57,134 nt of DNA from Parabacteroides sp. Marseille-P3160 (lineage in GTDB: Bacteria > Bacteroidota > Bacteroidia > Bacteroidales > Tannerellaceae). The notes beneath the pieces were generated by a model, which worked only from the letters and a program-made list of their open reading frames with translations, was not told where the DNA came from and searched no databases. Positions 23,085-31,883 of the stretch are shown here, one piece after another. The stretch spans positions 2,325,148 to 2,382,281 of the forward strand of contig NZ_LT799418.1 of assembly GCF_900162725.1 (NCBI RefSeq), given 5' to 3'. A program made the position numbers and the translations under genes. Every line of letters begins with the position of its first letter. Position 1 is the stretch's first letter.

Positions 23085-25262
23085 ATGAAAACAAAAATTA
23101 TACTGATGTTATTTTTAGCATTCAGCTTTTCCAATATTTTCGCACAAAACACACTTAGAGTCAAATTAATAGATTGTGATAGCAAAGAGATATTAATAGG
23201 TGCTAATATTGTGCTACAAAACACAACGAACGGTACATCTTCCGATACCGAAGGTTTGGCGGTTCTCTCCAATATTCCTGATGGAAAACATAAGTTTGAA
23301 ATTACTTATGTGGGATATGAAAAAACCATCAAAGAGTTTACATTCCCTTTGGCTTCGGATGAAGTTATTGTTATCAGGGTTGAAGCGGACGAAGAAACAT
23401 TGCAGGAAATAGTTGTTTCTTCGACAAGGGGAACACGTACTTTTAAAGATATTCCTACACGCATTGAATTTATAAATGCCGAAGAATTAGGCGAAAAAGG
23501 GGTTATGAAACCCGGAGATATCCGTATGCTTCTGAATGAAAGCACGGGTATTATGACGCAACAAACATCTGCCATATCGGGTAATTCATCTATCCGTATT
23601 CAGGGCTTGGACGGTAGATACACCCAAATATTAAAAGACGGTTTTCCTGTATTTTCGGGTGCAGCAAGCGGATTAGGCTTATTACAGACACCGCCTCTCG
23701 ATTTAAAGCAGGTTGAAATTATAAAAGGTTCTTCTTCTACCTTATACGGTGGCGGTGCGATTGCGGGTTTGGTAAACCTTATATCGAAAACACCTGAAAA
23801 AGAAAGGGATTTTTCAATACACCTGAACGGGACAACAGGCAAAGGACTTGATGTAAACAGCTTTTTCGGTCAGAAATTCAATAAAGTAGGTACTACCGTA
23901 TTTGCATCGTATAACCGTAACTGGGCTTATGACCCGTCAGATGTAGGCTTTACAGCAATACCAAAATTCGATAGGTTTGTATTGAATCCAAAACTATTCT
24001 TATACCTGTCTGAAAATACAGACTTAAATTTCGGTATAAACTCCATGATAGAAACCCGTTTAGGTGGTGATATGGGATATTTAAAAGATAAAGGGGATGA
24101 AGAACATTCTTATTTTGAAAGAAACAAGACACAGAGGCATTCAAGCCAACTTACATTTGAACACCGTTTTGATAAACAAAACAGATTGAATGTAAAAAAC
24201 AGTGTAACCTATTTCAGCCGTAAGATTGAGATTCCCGATTTTAAATTTGACGGAGAGCAGCTATCGTCTTTCTCGGAAGTATCCTATATACATACGAAAG
24301 AAAAGACAGAATGGGTAGCCGGTGCAAATATATGGACGGATAAATTTACCGAAAGGAAACTGACCGATTTTCCTTTGCGAGACTACAATATGACTACTTT
24401 AGGCTTATTTGTACAAAACAATACGAAAATAACGGACTGGATGAACCTTGAAACCGGATTGCGTACCGACTATGTTACCGATTACGGTTTTGCAGTACTG
24501 CCCCGTATATCGTCACATTTCAAAATAACGGATAAATTTTCATCCCGTGTAGGTGGCGGATTCGGATATAAAGCACCTACCATTTTTTCGGAAGATAGCG
24601 AACGCATACAGTTTCAGAATGTCTTGCCGATAGATGATGATAATAACAAACTGGAAAGAAGCTACGGGGCAAATGTGGATTTCACTTATAAAACAGGTTT
24701 GTTTGACGACCAAGTATATTTAAGTATAAACCAGTTATTCTTTTATACTTGCCTGAAAAATCCGCTTGAACTGCAAGCTGCGGATAATAACCGTTGGCAG
24801 TTTAACAACATAGACGGTCATGTGGACAGCAAAGGGGCTGAAACCAATATGAAAATAAAATATAAGGACTTTGGTTTATTTCTCGGATATACCTATACGG
24901 ATGCTAAAGTTAAGGAAGACGGCAGAAGCTATCAGAAAACCCTTACACCGAAACATAAAATCAATTCTGTATTAATGTATGAGGTGGAAGATAAATGGAA
25001 AATCGGATTAGAAGCCTACTATACAGGAAAACAAAACTTGAATGACGGAAAAAAGGGAAAAGATTACCTTATCTGCGGATTAATGATGCAACGGATTTGG
25101 GAAAGATTCTCAATATATGCTAACTTTGAGAACTTTACCGACAGACGGCAGACAAGGTTCGACACCATTCATACAGGTTCGATGACTAAGCCCGAATTCC
25201 GGGATATTTACGCACCATTGGACGGTTTTGTTCTGAATGCCGGGATAATATTTAAATTGTAA
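23085..25262 (+). CDS. TonB-dependent outer-membrane receptor
   Basis: This is a 725-residue protein. Signal peptide (1-20), a CarboxypepD_reg-like beta domain (about 24-100), the plug domain (about 110-230, starting EIVVSSTRGTRT and including RIQGLDGRYTQILKDG and IIKGSSSTLYGGGAIAGLVNLI), then a 22-strand type barrel ending GFVLNAGIIFKL. Length is complete. It should import a small metal-containing ligand across the outer membrane using TonB energy. The substrate cannot be told from sequence; its coupling to a CDF transporter (next gene, 1 base later) points to metal traffic. Confidence 0.92.
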   Translation: MKTKIILMLFLAFSFSNIFAQNTLRVKLIDCDSKEILIGANIVLQNTTNGTSSDTEGLAVLSNIPDGKHKFEITYVGYEKTIKEFTFPLASDEVIVIRVEADEETLQEIVVSSTRGTRTFKDIPTRIEFINAEELGEKGVMKPGDIRMLLNESTGIMTQQTSAISGNSSIRIQGLDGRYTQILKDGFPVFSGAASGLGLLQTPPLDLKQVEIIKGSSSTLYGGGAIAGLVNLISKTPEKERDFSIHLNGTTGKGLDVNSFFGQKFNKVGTTVFASYNRNWAYDPSDVGFTAIPKFDRFVLNPKLFLYLSENTDLNFGINSMIETRLGGDMGYLKDKGDEEHSYFERNKTQRHSSQLTFEHRFDKQNRLNVKNSVTYFSRKIEIPDFKFDGEQLSSFSEVSYIHTKEKTEWVAGANIWTDKFTERKLTDFPLRDYNMTTLGLFVQNNTKITDWMNLETGLRTDYVTDYGFAVLPRISSHFKITDKFSSRVGGGFGYKAPTIFSEDSERIQFQNVLPIDDDNNKLERSYGANVDFTYKTGLFDDQVYLSINQLFFYTCLKNPLELQAADNNRWQFNNIDGHVDSKGAETNMKIKYKDFGLFLGYTYTDAKVKEDGRSYQKTLTPKHKINSVLMYEVEDKWKIGLEAYYTGKQNLNDGKKGKDYLICGLMMQRIWERFSIYANFENFTDRRQTRFDTIHTGSMTKPEFRDIYAPLDGFVLNAGIIFKL

Positions 25263-25263
25263 A

Positions 25264-26061
25264 ATGAATAAATCAATTTTTAAAATTGAACAAATGGATT
25301 GTCCGAGTGAGGAAAACCTCATTCGGATGAAACTTCAAAACGTAGAGGGTATTGCCAAACAGGAATTTGACCTGAAAGGCAGGGTATTGACTGTTTACCA
25401 TACAGGCGACTATCAAATAATCGAACAACAGCTTGCTACCTTGAATCTCGGTTCACGCTTTATTGAAAGTGCTGAAATGACAGGCGAATTTAAGGCAGAG
25501 GAAGATAGTAAACAGCGTAAAGTCCTTTGGATTGTGTTGGCTATTAACTTCGGTTTTTTCCTGATTGAAATGTCAACGGGTATCATATCCAAATCAATGG
25601 GATTGGTTGCGGATAGTCTTGATATGCTTGCCGATGCTTTTGTATATGGATTAAGCTTGTTTGCGGTAGGTGCAGCCGTAAGCCGTAAAAAGCGGGTTGC
25701 CATGATTTGCGGATATTTCCAGATATTTTTGGCTGCAATCGGTTTTATAGAGGTAATCAGGCGGTTTACAGGTGCAGAAGAAATGCCTGTCTTTCAAACG
25801 ATGATAGGTGTATCCATACTTGCTTTGATTGCCAATGTCATTTGTTTGCTTTTACTTCAAAGGACAAAAAGCAAAGATGCCCATATACAGGCAAGTATCA
25901 TTTTTTCATCTAATGATGTGATTATAAATGCAGGGGTAATTCTTGCAGGATTCTTGGTATGGCAATTAAATAATCAGATACCAGACCTTATTATCGGTAG
26001 TATCGTCTTTCTTATTGTTATCAGAGGGGCAATAAGGATATTAAAACTTGCGAAGAATTAA
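25264..26061 (+). CDS. CDF-family cation transporter with N-terminal metal-binding-like domain
   Basis: The protein has 265 residues. Residues 1-70 form a small ferredoxin-like domain with MDCPSEEN (C13, E16, E17), similar to heavy-metal-associated domains but with a single cysteine. Residues 80-265 hold six transmembrane helices of the cation diffusion facilitator family, with the D-rich segment LVADSLDMLADAF in helix 2 and NDVIINAGVI in helix 5. CDF proteins normally export divalent metals to the periplasm. It starts one base after the TonB receptor stop codon. The metal is not identifiable. Confidence 0.85.
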   Translation: MNKSIFKIEQMDCPSEENLIRMKLQNVEGIAKQEFDLKGRVLTVYHTGDYQIIEQQLATLNLGSRFIESAEMTGEFKAEEDSKQRKVLWIVLAINFGFFLIEMSTGIISKSMGLVADSLDMLADAFVYGLSLFAVGAAVSRKKRVAMICGYFQIFLAAIGFIEVIRRFTGAEEMPVFQTMIGVSILALIANVICLLLLQRTKSKDAHIQASIIFSSNDVIINAGVILAGFLVWQLNNQIPDLIIGSIVFLIVIRGAIRILKLAKN

Positions 26062-26078
26062 TTCTTCGCAAGTTTTAA
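26041..26078 (+). terminator. Perfect palindromic terminator of the metal operon
   Basis: A 38-base perfect palindrome (two 19-base arms, starting TTAAAACTTGCGAAGAATT) overlaps the CDF stop codon; the second arm ends in TTTTAA. It can act in both directions. Confidence 0.8.
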
Positions 26079-26119
26079 TATTTTCTTCAAAATAATTTGG
26101 AAATCTCATAAGAATAGTA

Positions 26120-26137
26120 ACGGGCGTTTCCGCCCGT
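26120..26137 (-). terminator. Terminator of the leftward accessory operon
   Basis: A 7-bp GC-rich stem (ACGGGCG/CGCCCGT) with a 4-base loop lies 10 bases after the end of the 26148-26822 gene as read leftward. Confidence 0.65.
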
Positions 26138-26147
26138 ATTATCATAT

Positions 26148-26822
26148 CTACTCATTTTTGAAGTTCGGGAAAACATACCAACTATCCCGATAGCGGTCGC
26201 CAATCAGGTTAAAAGTACCTGATAATCCGCTATTATCCGCGTGTTTCTTGGCTTCCATGATAGAGGCAAACTCGCCTAATTTCTTGAATCCTATAAATAA
26301 TTTATACATGGTGCTGTTCTGTTTATGCTTGATGACTTCTGCCTGTAAAATGGCATACGCTTCATTATAATTCTTCTTTTTTTGCTCCAATTTGGATTTA
26401 GATTTGAGTAACTTCTCATCCGTATCTATATTAAAAAATAGGTCGTTGTGTGTCATATAGTCGGTATATTTGGCGATTGCCCTCTCTACCTTAGTTATCT
26501 GTGCCTTTGCCGAAGTTACTTTGCCTAACAAAAAATCAAAACCCGTCTGCAAGCCCGTCCGCTTGTCGTATGCACAGTGATATACCCAAATATGCTTACG
26601 GGGATATTTGCATACTAACTTTGCCCTGCGCCATTCGATTACCCACCGCCAACGGTCTAACATGGCACGGGGTATGTCGATTATATGTAGTATTTCACGG
26701 TTTCTATCCTCGTCCCTTATTTCAAAGGTTATATATACCCAATGTTCTATTTTGAGTTCCCGTTCCGCTTTTGCAAGGTCTTTCGCATCTTGCATCCAAT
26801 CGTCCATTTTTTCCTGTGCCAT
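26148..26822 (-). CDS. Hypothetical ICE protein
   Basis: A 224-residue soluble protein rich in charged residues, with a helical middle (about 100-165, KxxxE-type pattern). The ending GTFNLIGDRYRDSWYVFPNF is compact and may be a short binding module. No catalytic motif is visible. It is the last gene of the leftward accessory operon. I recognise it as a protein of the kind common in Bacteroides conjugative elements but with no known function. Confidence 0.65.
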   Translation of the reverse strand: MAQEKMDDWMQDAKDLAKAERELKIEHWVYITFEIRDEDRNREILHIIDIPRAMLDRWRWVIEWRRAKLVCKYPRKHIWVYHCAYDKRTGLQTGFDFLLGKVTSAKAQITKVERAIAKYTDYMTHNDLFFNIDTDEKLLKSKSKLEQKKKNYNEAYAILQAEVIKHKQNSTMYKLFIGFKKLGEFASIMEAKKHADNSGLSGTFNLIGDRYRDSWYVFPNFKNE

Positions 26823-26833
26823 GATGTTGGGTA

Positions 26834-27052
26834 TTAGTTGTTATTACTTTTCTTAGTTAGCCATTCATCCCGACGGGTACGGCATTCCTCCAAAGTCGGT
26901 GCGACTATTGAAAATAACTCCCCGTCTGTGTGCCTGTAATCGTACTGATAGAATGTCTGTTTCGGGCGGTGTGCAAAACGAAACGTTGTATAGTTCTCTT
27001 TTCCCTGTCCGCATACGGAACAGCCGTTGTGATTGATTGAATTTGTTTTCAT
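26834..27052 (-). CDS. DUF3873 small protein
   Basis: This 72-residue protein contains GCSVCGQGKENYTTF near the start and FYQYDYRHTDGELFSIVAPT, the hallmark of DUF3873. Two cysteines in CxxC form suggest a possible metal site. It lies between the SLOG-domain gene and the 26148 gene in the same leftward operon. Function unknown. Confidence 0.75.
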   Translation of the reverse strand: MKTNSINHNGCSVCGQGKENYTTFRFAHRPKQTFYQYDYRHTDGELFSIVAPTLEECRTRRDEWLTKKSNNN

Positions 27053-27064
27053 ATCCGTATATAT

Positions 27065-27916
27065 TTATTCTGTTATAAAATCGTAGCTTACTATTCTGTC
27101 CTCAATATTATCATACAAGTTATTAAAACTGTCCTGATACTTTTCTAAGAATGAGCCGTGCCTGTCGCACATTTTTTCACGGGGCATACTATATTCCTTT
27201 TCCAGTGCGATGTCTGCCAATTCGCATATAATCTCCATTAACAGGCTGTTGGCATCATCTTCCTGTAATTCGATTTTACCCGTTTGGTACTGGTAGTATT
27301 GATGAATGTTGCTTCTGTCTGATTCGTGTAGCTGTTCCCAAAATAAGGATTGTTCCGTTTCGGTAGAATAGCCTGAAAACAGGTCTTTTTCTTCACTTGT
27401 GGCACTATTCCACCATTCGTTAGCCCGTTGGTAGTCCATCAGGTTAATGACTGCTATATTCTTGGACTTAGCCCGATTTACGGTGTAATATGTACCGCCT
27501 TTGCTTTCTCCGTCAAAATAGCTAATTAGGAATGCGGAGTTATCTACCAGATAATCATTACGGCGGTGAAAGCATCCTTTATAATATCGGTCGGTAATCA
27601 ATATGGATTCATCGCATTGCTGAAAAATGATTCCATACCGTTTTTTATCTTCATCGGAAAACCTTAAAGCCTGTCCCGAAAAGGGAATGACACATATCAG
27701 CTTTATGTCGGTATGAAGATTTTTTATCTTCAAAACGGCTTCTGCCGTCAGAAGGTCAAAACCTTCTGCCATACCTGTCATAAAGTGCCTGTACCCCTGC
27801 ATATAAAAGGCTGTGATTGTCTTTTCTGCCTGTTTGGCAAGACTATCCATATCCATAGTAATACGATTGCTTCTATGTCCTGAAAATGCGATTGTTATTG
27901 ATTTATCTTGTTTCAT
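27065..27916 (-). CDS. SLOG-domain protein (DUF1273/YpsA-like)
   Basis: The protein has 283 residues. Residues 1-175 form a SLOG Rossmann-like domain: ITIAFSGHRS at the start (nucleotide-binding loop), GMAEGFDLLTAE, a ligand-loop region near NDYLVDNSAFLISYFDGESKGGTYYTVNRA. Residues 190-283 add a helical C-terminal extension. SLOG proteins bind nucleotide-derived ligands; YpsA-like members are common in conjugative elements and phages. Position in the accessory operon argues for an ICE maintenance role. No effector domain of the TIR or nuclease type is attached. Confidence 0.78.
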   Translation of the reverse strand: MKQDKSITIAFSGHRSNRITMDMDSLAKQAEKTITAFYMQGYRHFMTGMAEGFDLLTAEAVLKIKNLHTDIKLICVIPFSGQALRFSDEDKKRYGIIFQQCDESILITDRYYKGCFHRRNDYLVDNSAFLISYFDGESKGGTYYTVNRAKSKNIAVINLMDYQRANEWWNSATSEEKDLFSGYSTETEQSLFWEQLHESDRSNIHQYYQYQTGKIELQEDDANSLLMEIICELADIALEKEYSMPREKMCDRHGSFLEKYQDSFNNLYDNIEDRIVSYDFITE

Positions 27917-27958
27917 ATTCTTTTTTGTTGTGGGCGGATTGCTCCGCCCTATGATTTA

Positions 27959-28165
27959 TTAGCGTTCTACAATCTCTAAATTTTGGTTTTTTAAGAATTT
28001 TCTGCCACATTCGCAAATGATATGTGTGTCAGTTATGCGAGTGATAACTCGTGTGATACTCTCGTGGCAGATGTACGGTTTTCCGTCAAAATATCCGTTT
28101 TCTAAGTCGCCCGAAATGTGGCAATACTTCCCAATTAAATTTTCGTTTACTTCTGTTGCTTTCAT
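27959..28165 (-). CDS. Small hypothetical protein
   Basis: A 68-residue protein, beta-rich by pattern, with two C/H-type positions (GKYCHISG, ICECGRKF). No family recognised. It follows the pcfJ 3' fragment closely (24 bases) and precedes the SLOG gene, so it belongs to the same leftward operon. Confidence 0.6.
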   Translation of the reverse strand: MKATEVNENLIGKYCHISGDLENGYFDGKPYICHESITRVITRITDTHIICECGRKFLKNQNLEIVER

Positions 28166-28189
28166 ATTGTTTACTGTTTAAAATTGATT

Positions 28190-28402
28190 TTATGCTGCTA
28201 ATCTGCTTTCTATGAGAGGTATATTGTTCTCTACAAGGTTGATAATTTGATTGTGGTATTTTGTATTCTTGTTGCATACCCCCCTCGATTGGATAACCTG
28301 CAATTTTGAAAGGGATATTTCGATGGTTTCTATTTTTTTGCCGTCAATACAGGCAGAGAGTATCAGGGAATCTGTTTTTGAATAGTAACCGCCTACACAA
28401 TG
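28190..28402 (-). pseudogene. pcfJ: pcfJ 3' fragment, separated by the RIT element
   Basis: Read leftward this encodes HCVGGYYSKTDSLILSA...IETIEISLSK...QSRGVCN...HNQIINLV and ends at TAA 28190-28192. It is the C-terminal part of PcfJ and joins in frame to LEGKLMHH at 31884 once the intervening element is removed. It has no start codon of its own. Confidence 0.88.
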
Positions 28403-28434
28403 GTGCTTATGAATAGTGATGCATAAGCACCATT
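28399..28434. repeat. Perfect hairpin at the left junction of the RIT element
   Basis: Arms AATGGTGCTTATG (28399-28411) and CATAAGCACCATT (28422-28434) are perfectly complementary with a 10-base loop. The outer arm begins in target-derived pcfJ sequence. No such hairpin exists at the right junction, so the two ends are not equivalent. Confidence 0.7.
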
Positions 28435-28476
28435 ATGCTCAGTATATGGTTATGCGTAGCATTTGTGATAACACGC
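28434..28476 (+). repeat. Left terminal inverted repeat of the RIT element
   Basis: Starts TATGCTCAGTATATGGTTAT and ends GATAACACGC. It pairs with 31841-31883 over 43 positions; the outer 27 are identical. A second, looser inverted copy of its TTATGC...ATTTG part lies inward near 28495-28520. Confidence 0.85.
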
Positions 28477-28570
28477 TGCTTACTAATAAAATAAAGCAAA
28501 TACACTGTGCATAATATTTTGAATTAGCTATGTTTTCCGTATACTTAGTTGTATTTTAAACTCAATTAAG

Positions 28571-29794
28571 ATGGAAAAAATTAAACCAAAAGAATTAGTA
28601 AGCCTTTTGAATAAAGAGCTTGCCAGAATGCAGTACAAAAAAACATCATTGGTTCAACACCGAAGGAATTGGGCTAAATTGGTTATGTTCTTTGAAACTA
28701 AACAAGAAGAATATTTTTCGATGAAAACGGCGATGGAGTATCTTGAAGGGAAATGCGATTTCTTCACAAAGGAAAGGGCAGACAAACTCACTCCAAGTAA
28801 CACCTGGCTTTACCGTTCTATCAAGATGCTATGTGATTTCCACCAACATGGTACACTATTGCATCGCCATATACGAACACGTTTCACTGTAAACAACGCA
28901 TTTCATCTCGAACTATTGACCGAATTTCACACAAATTGTGTTTCTATGGACTATGCAACATCTACAACAAAAGGGTATATACGCACAGTAAGTAAATTAC
29001 TTTCATTCATTGAATCAAGAGAGCTCATAGCTAAAGACATTAATCCCGGCATACTTGTAGATTACGTAAAAACACTTCTTGGTTATAGCCCAAAGATGGT
29101 TGAATTTATGTTTTGTGGAATACGAGCTTTCTTGCGCTTTCTCAAAGCTTCAGGGTATACGAATACGGATTTATCCAGTTCTTTGCCAACTGTAAAAATA
29201 CCGCAGAAAGCCCGTATTCCATCAATTTGGGATCCCGCAGATCTAAAAAAATTGCTGGATACTATTGACCGAGGTAATCCTTCCGGCAAGCGAGATTACG
29301 CGATCATTTTGTTAGCCAGTAGGATTGGGATGAGATGTGTAGACATAAAGTCTCTAAAGTTTAATGACATTAAATGGGATGAAAATCGGATTGAAATAAT
29401 CCAAAAGAAGACAGGAAGACCCGTAACCTACCCTCTGCCACGAGAAATAGGCTGGGCTTTGATTGATTACATCCAAAAAGGTCGCCCTAACTGTGAGGAT
29501 AAGAATGTGTTTGTCCGGCACACAGCACCAATCTGCCCTTTTGGAGATTCAAGCCGTCTGCTGGATATGATAAAAAAGTATATGAAAATGGCACATATAT
29601 CAATGCCCCAAAATAAGAAATTCGGTATGCACTCTTTGCGCCATACTTATGCTACTTCTTTAATGGAAAGGCATGTTCCAATTGAGGAAATTGCTCAATT
29701 GATGGGACATGTAGACCCTACCACTACTGCGATTTATCTCAAGAGTAGCTTGAATCTGCTAAAGGAATGTACATTAAATATTGATAATCTATGA
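28571..29794 (+). CDS. RIT recombinase A (tyrosine recombinase)
   Basis: The 407-residue protein has an N-terminal SAM-like core-binding domain to about residue 210 and a C-terminal catalytic domain. Catalytic positions visible: the first Arg in SRIGMRCVDIKSL, HSLRHTYAT (HxxR), LMGHVDPTTTAIY (H and the nucleophile Tyr). It is the first and longest of the trio, as RitA is in RIT elements. The stop codon overlaps the next start (ATGA). Confidence 0.9.
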   Translation: MEKIKPKELVSLLNKELARMQYKKTSLVQHRRNWAKLVMFFETKQEEYFSMKTAMEYLEGKCDFFTKERADKLTPSNTWLYRSIKMLCDFHQHGTLLHRHIRTRFTVNNAFHLELLTEFHTNCVSMDYATSTTKGYIRTVSKLLSFIESRELIAKDINPGILVDYVKTLLGYSPKMVEFMFCGIRAFLRFLKASGYTNTDLSSSLPTVKIPQKARIPSIWDPADLKKLLDTIDRGNPSGKRDYAIILLASRIGMRCVDIKSLKFNDIKWDENRIEIIQKKTGRPVTYPLPREIGWALIDYIQKGRPNCEDKNVFVRHTAPICPFGDSSRLLDMIKKYMKMAHISMPQNKKFGMHSLRHTYATSLMERHVPIEEIAQLMGHVDPTTTAIYLKSSLNLLKECTLNIDNL

Positions 29795-30804
29795 ATAATA
29801 TCTACTACTCTGGTTTTTCTGAAGATATAATAGGTCTCATTGAACAAAAGCAGACATTGGGATATAAGTACAAGTCTCAAGCAATGATGTTAAAACGTTT
29901 TGACCAGTTCTGCTTAAAAAATTATCCAAATGCGACTATCCTCGATAAGGAAATTGTTCTTCACTGGGTAGCCGTTAATCGCGGTGAACATCCTTCTACT
30001 CAAGAAACTCGGCTCTCTCCACTCAACGAGTTGGCGAGATACATTGTACGTAAAGGAGAATCTGCATACATACTGCCAAAAGGGGTGCTGGCTAAAAAAG
30101 TGAAATATACTCCTTATATTTTCAGTGATGAAGAGATCAAACGTTTGTTTGCTACCATCGATAACGGTTGCTTGTTTTGTTATGAAGTTCCTTTACGGCA
30201 CATTGTAATGCCGATTTTCTTCCGGCTTTTATATTGTTGTGGTCTCAGAGTGACAGAAGCCAGATTATTAAAAGTGCAGGATGTTGATCTGGAGCGCGGC
30301 ATTTTGACTTTAACACAAACCAAATTAGGAAAATGTAGGCAAATACCATTGTCTTTAGAGTTACTTAATCATTTTAGGGAGTACTCTCAAAAGGTTCATG
30401 TTTTCTCTACGCCACAGACGTGGTTTTTCCCTGGACTCAAAAACAATCCCATGACAAGCCAAAATATAAATAGGAATCTTCGCAGATTCTTATGGAAAGC
30501 GGGAATATCACATCATGGAAGAACAAAAGTTGGCGAACGAGGAGCTCCTTGTGTTCATTCGTTGCGTCATACATTTGCTGTAAACTGTCTACGTAAATGG
30601 ATGCAAGAAGGGAAAGATCCGAATGCATACCTTCCAATTCTTCAGGCATATATGGGGCATACCTACTATCGAGATACCGCTTATTATCTACACCTAAGCT
30701 ACGATTTGGTTCAGGATATCAGATCCAATATAGAACAAACATTAGGAGCTATTATTCCATTCAACTCATCACAAAATACAATAAGTCATGAAAAATACGA
30801 CTGA
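29791..30804 (+). CDS. RIT recombinase B (tyrosine recombinase)
   Basis: The 337-residue protein has the first Arg in CCGLRVTEARLL, HSLRHTFAVN and YMGHTYYRDTAYYL, where the nucleophile Tyr is one of a YY pair. A long insertion (KWMQEGKDPNAYLPILQA) separates HxxR from the GH motif, as in RitB-like proteins. It overlaps recombinase A by 4 bases and recombinase C by 17 bases, so the three are translationally coupled. Confidence 0.9.
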   Translation: MNNIYYSGFSEDIIGLIEQKQTLGYKYKSQAMMLKRFDQFCLKNYPNATILDKEIVLHWVAVNRGEHPSTQETRLSPLNELARYIVRKGESAYILPKGVLAKKVKYTPYIFSDEEIKRLFATIDNGCLFCYEVPLRHIVMPIFFRLLYCCGLRVTEARLLKVQDVDLERGILTLTQTKLGKCRQIPLSLELLNHFREYSQKVHVFSTPQTWFFPGLKNNPMTSQNINRNLRRFLWKAGISHHGRTKVGERGAPCVHSLRHTFAVNCLRKWMQEGKDPNAYLPILQAYMGHTYYRDTAYYLHLSYDLVQDIRSNIEQTLGAIIPFNSSQNTISHEKYD

Positions 30805-31798
30805 TTTTGCCAATCATCTTGAGCATTTTTTTACGGATTTTTTAATTGGATGTCGAAATCTAAGTAAGAATACAATCTCCTCTTATAGCGACACTTTTCG
30901 GTTACTGGTGATTTTCTTCAATGATCAGCTATCCATTTCTCCTGAAAAGTTAAGATTGAAAAATATCAATAACAAATCTGTCCGTGATTATCTTGATTGG
31001 CTACAAAAAGAAAGAAAAAGTTCCAATGCCACCAGAAATCAGCGCCTTGCAGCTATTCATTCATTTTTCCGCTATCTTCAGATGCAAGATCCTAAACAGC
31101 TATTGAGTTGTCAACAAGTGATGCAGATACCCTTTAAGAAAAATGTTCAGCCTCTTTTAAATCATCTTACTGTATCTCAGGTGAGTTCTTTGTTAAGACA
31201 ACCAGATATGAGCAAGAAAGGAGAAAGAAGAGATGCCGTTATACTTAGCGTTCTTTATGACACAGGAGCCCGCGTTCAGGAACTCTGCGACTTGAAGGTT
31301 CAAAATATTAGATTAGAGTCCCCTGCTTCAATCTCTCTAACTGGGAAAGGACACAAAACAAGGATTGTTCCCATTGTTGGAAATACTGTTAAATTATTGG
31401 CTAACTATTTAGAAGAAAATAAATTAACTGCCACACATCGATTAGACCATCCTTTGTTTTATAATCAACGTCGGCAAGCATTAAGTAGAGGAGGAATCAC
31501 TCATATTTTGAAGAAATATGCAGACCTAGTTGAAGACAATAATATGCCGGTGAAGGTTACTCCTCATGTTCTCAGACATAGCAAAGCAATGCACCTTCTT
31601 CAAGCTGGCTATACTATGGTTGTGATAAGAGACTGGTTAGGTCACGTTTCCATTCAGACAACTGAAATTTATGCCACATTGGATATTGAGGCTAAGCGTA
31701 AACTTCTCGAAAGAACTTTTCCGGATAACATTCCTGATTACGATCTGCCAGATTGGAATAAAGACGGTAACCTTATTGACTTTTTGAAAAAGTTTTAA
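30788..31798 (+). CDS. RIT recombinase C (tyrosine recombinase)
   Basis: The 336-residue protein carries the first Arg in DTGARVQELCDL, a Lys-containing beta hairpin (LTGKGHKTR), HVLRHSKAMHLL and WLGHVSIQTTEIYATLD with the Tyr nucleophile. All catalytic residues are present in the three proteins, so the element may be active. It starts 17 bases before the end of recombinase B, and its end lies close to the right terminal repeat. Confidence 0.9.
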   Translation: MKNTTDFANHLEHFFTDFLIGCRNLSKNTISSYSDTFRLLVIFFNDQLSISPEKLRLKNINNKSVRDYLDWLQKERKSSNATRNQRLAAIHSFFRYLQMQDPKQLLSCQQVMQIPFKKNVQPLLNHLTVSQVSSLLRQPDMSKKGERRDAVILSVLYDTGARVQELCDLKVQNIRLESPASISLTGKGHKTRIVPIVGNTVKLLANYLEENKLTATHRLDHPLFYNQRRQALSRGGITHILKKYADLVEDNNMPVKVTPHVLRHSKAMHLLQAGYTMVVIRDWLGHVSIQTTEIYATLDIEAKRKLLERTFPDNIPDYDLPDWNKDGNLIDFLKKF

Positions 31799-31840
31799 AA
31801 TATTATGCGTAGCGTTTGGAGTATATCGGATTTATATTCT

Positions 31841-31883
31841 GCGTGTTATCTAAATGGCTACGCATAACCATATACTGAGCATA
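31841..31883 (-). repeat. Right terminal inverted repeat of the RIT element
   Basis: Reverse complement of 28434-28476 with four differences. A perfect inverted copy of its TTATGCGTAGC core lies inward at 31803-31813, facing GCTACGCATAA at 31856-31866, giving a symmetric pair likely to be the recombination site. Confidence 0.85.

Larger units (their letters stand above)
28403..31883 (+). mobile_element. RIT element (recombinase-in-trio) inserted in pcfJ
   Basis: Three overlapping tyrosine recombinase genes (28571-31798) lie between inverted repeats of 43 bp (28434-28476 and 31841-31883, about 39 of 43 identical). pcfJ is intact in frame once the element is removed. This is the organisation of RIT elements: three recombinases, overlapping reading frames, terminal inverted repeats and no other cargo. 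The exact left boundary is blurred by the hairpin at 28399-28434. Confidence 0.85.

Noticed and set aside
31803-31883. The last 27 codons of the 31803-32966 frame as a real PcfJ C terminus
   Set aside because: They are translated from the RIT inverted repeat; the true C terminus is at 28190-28402.
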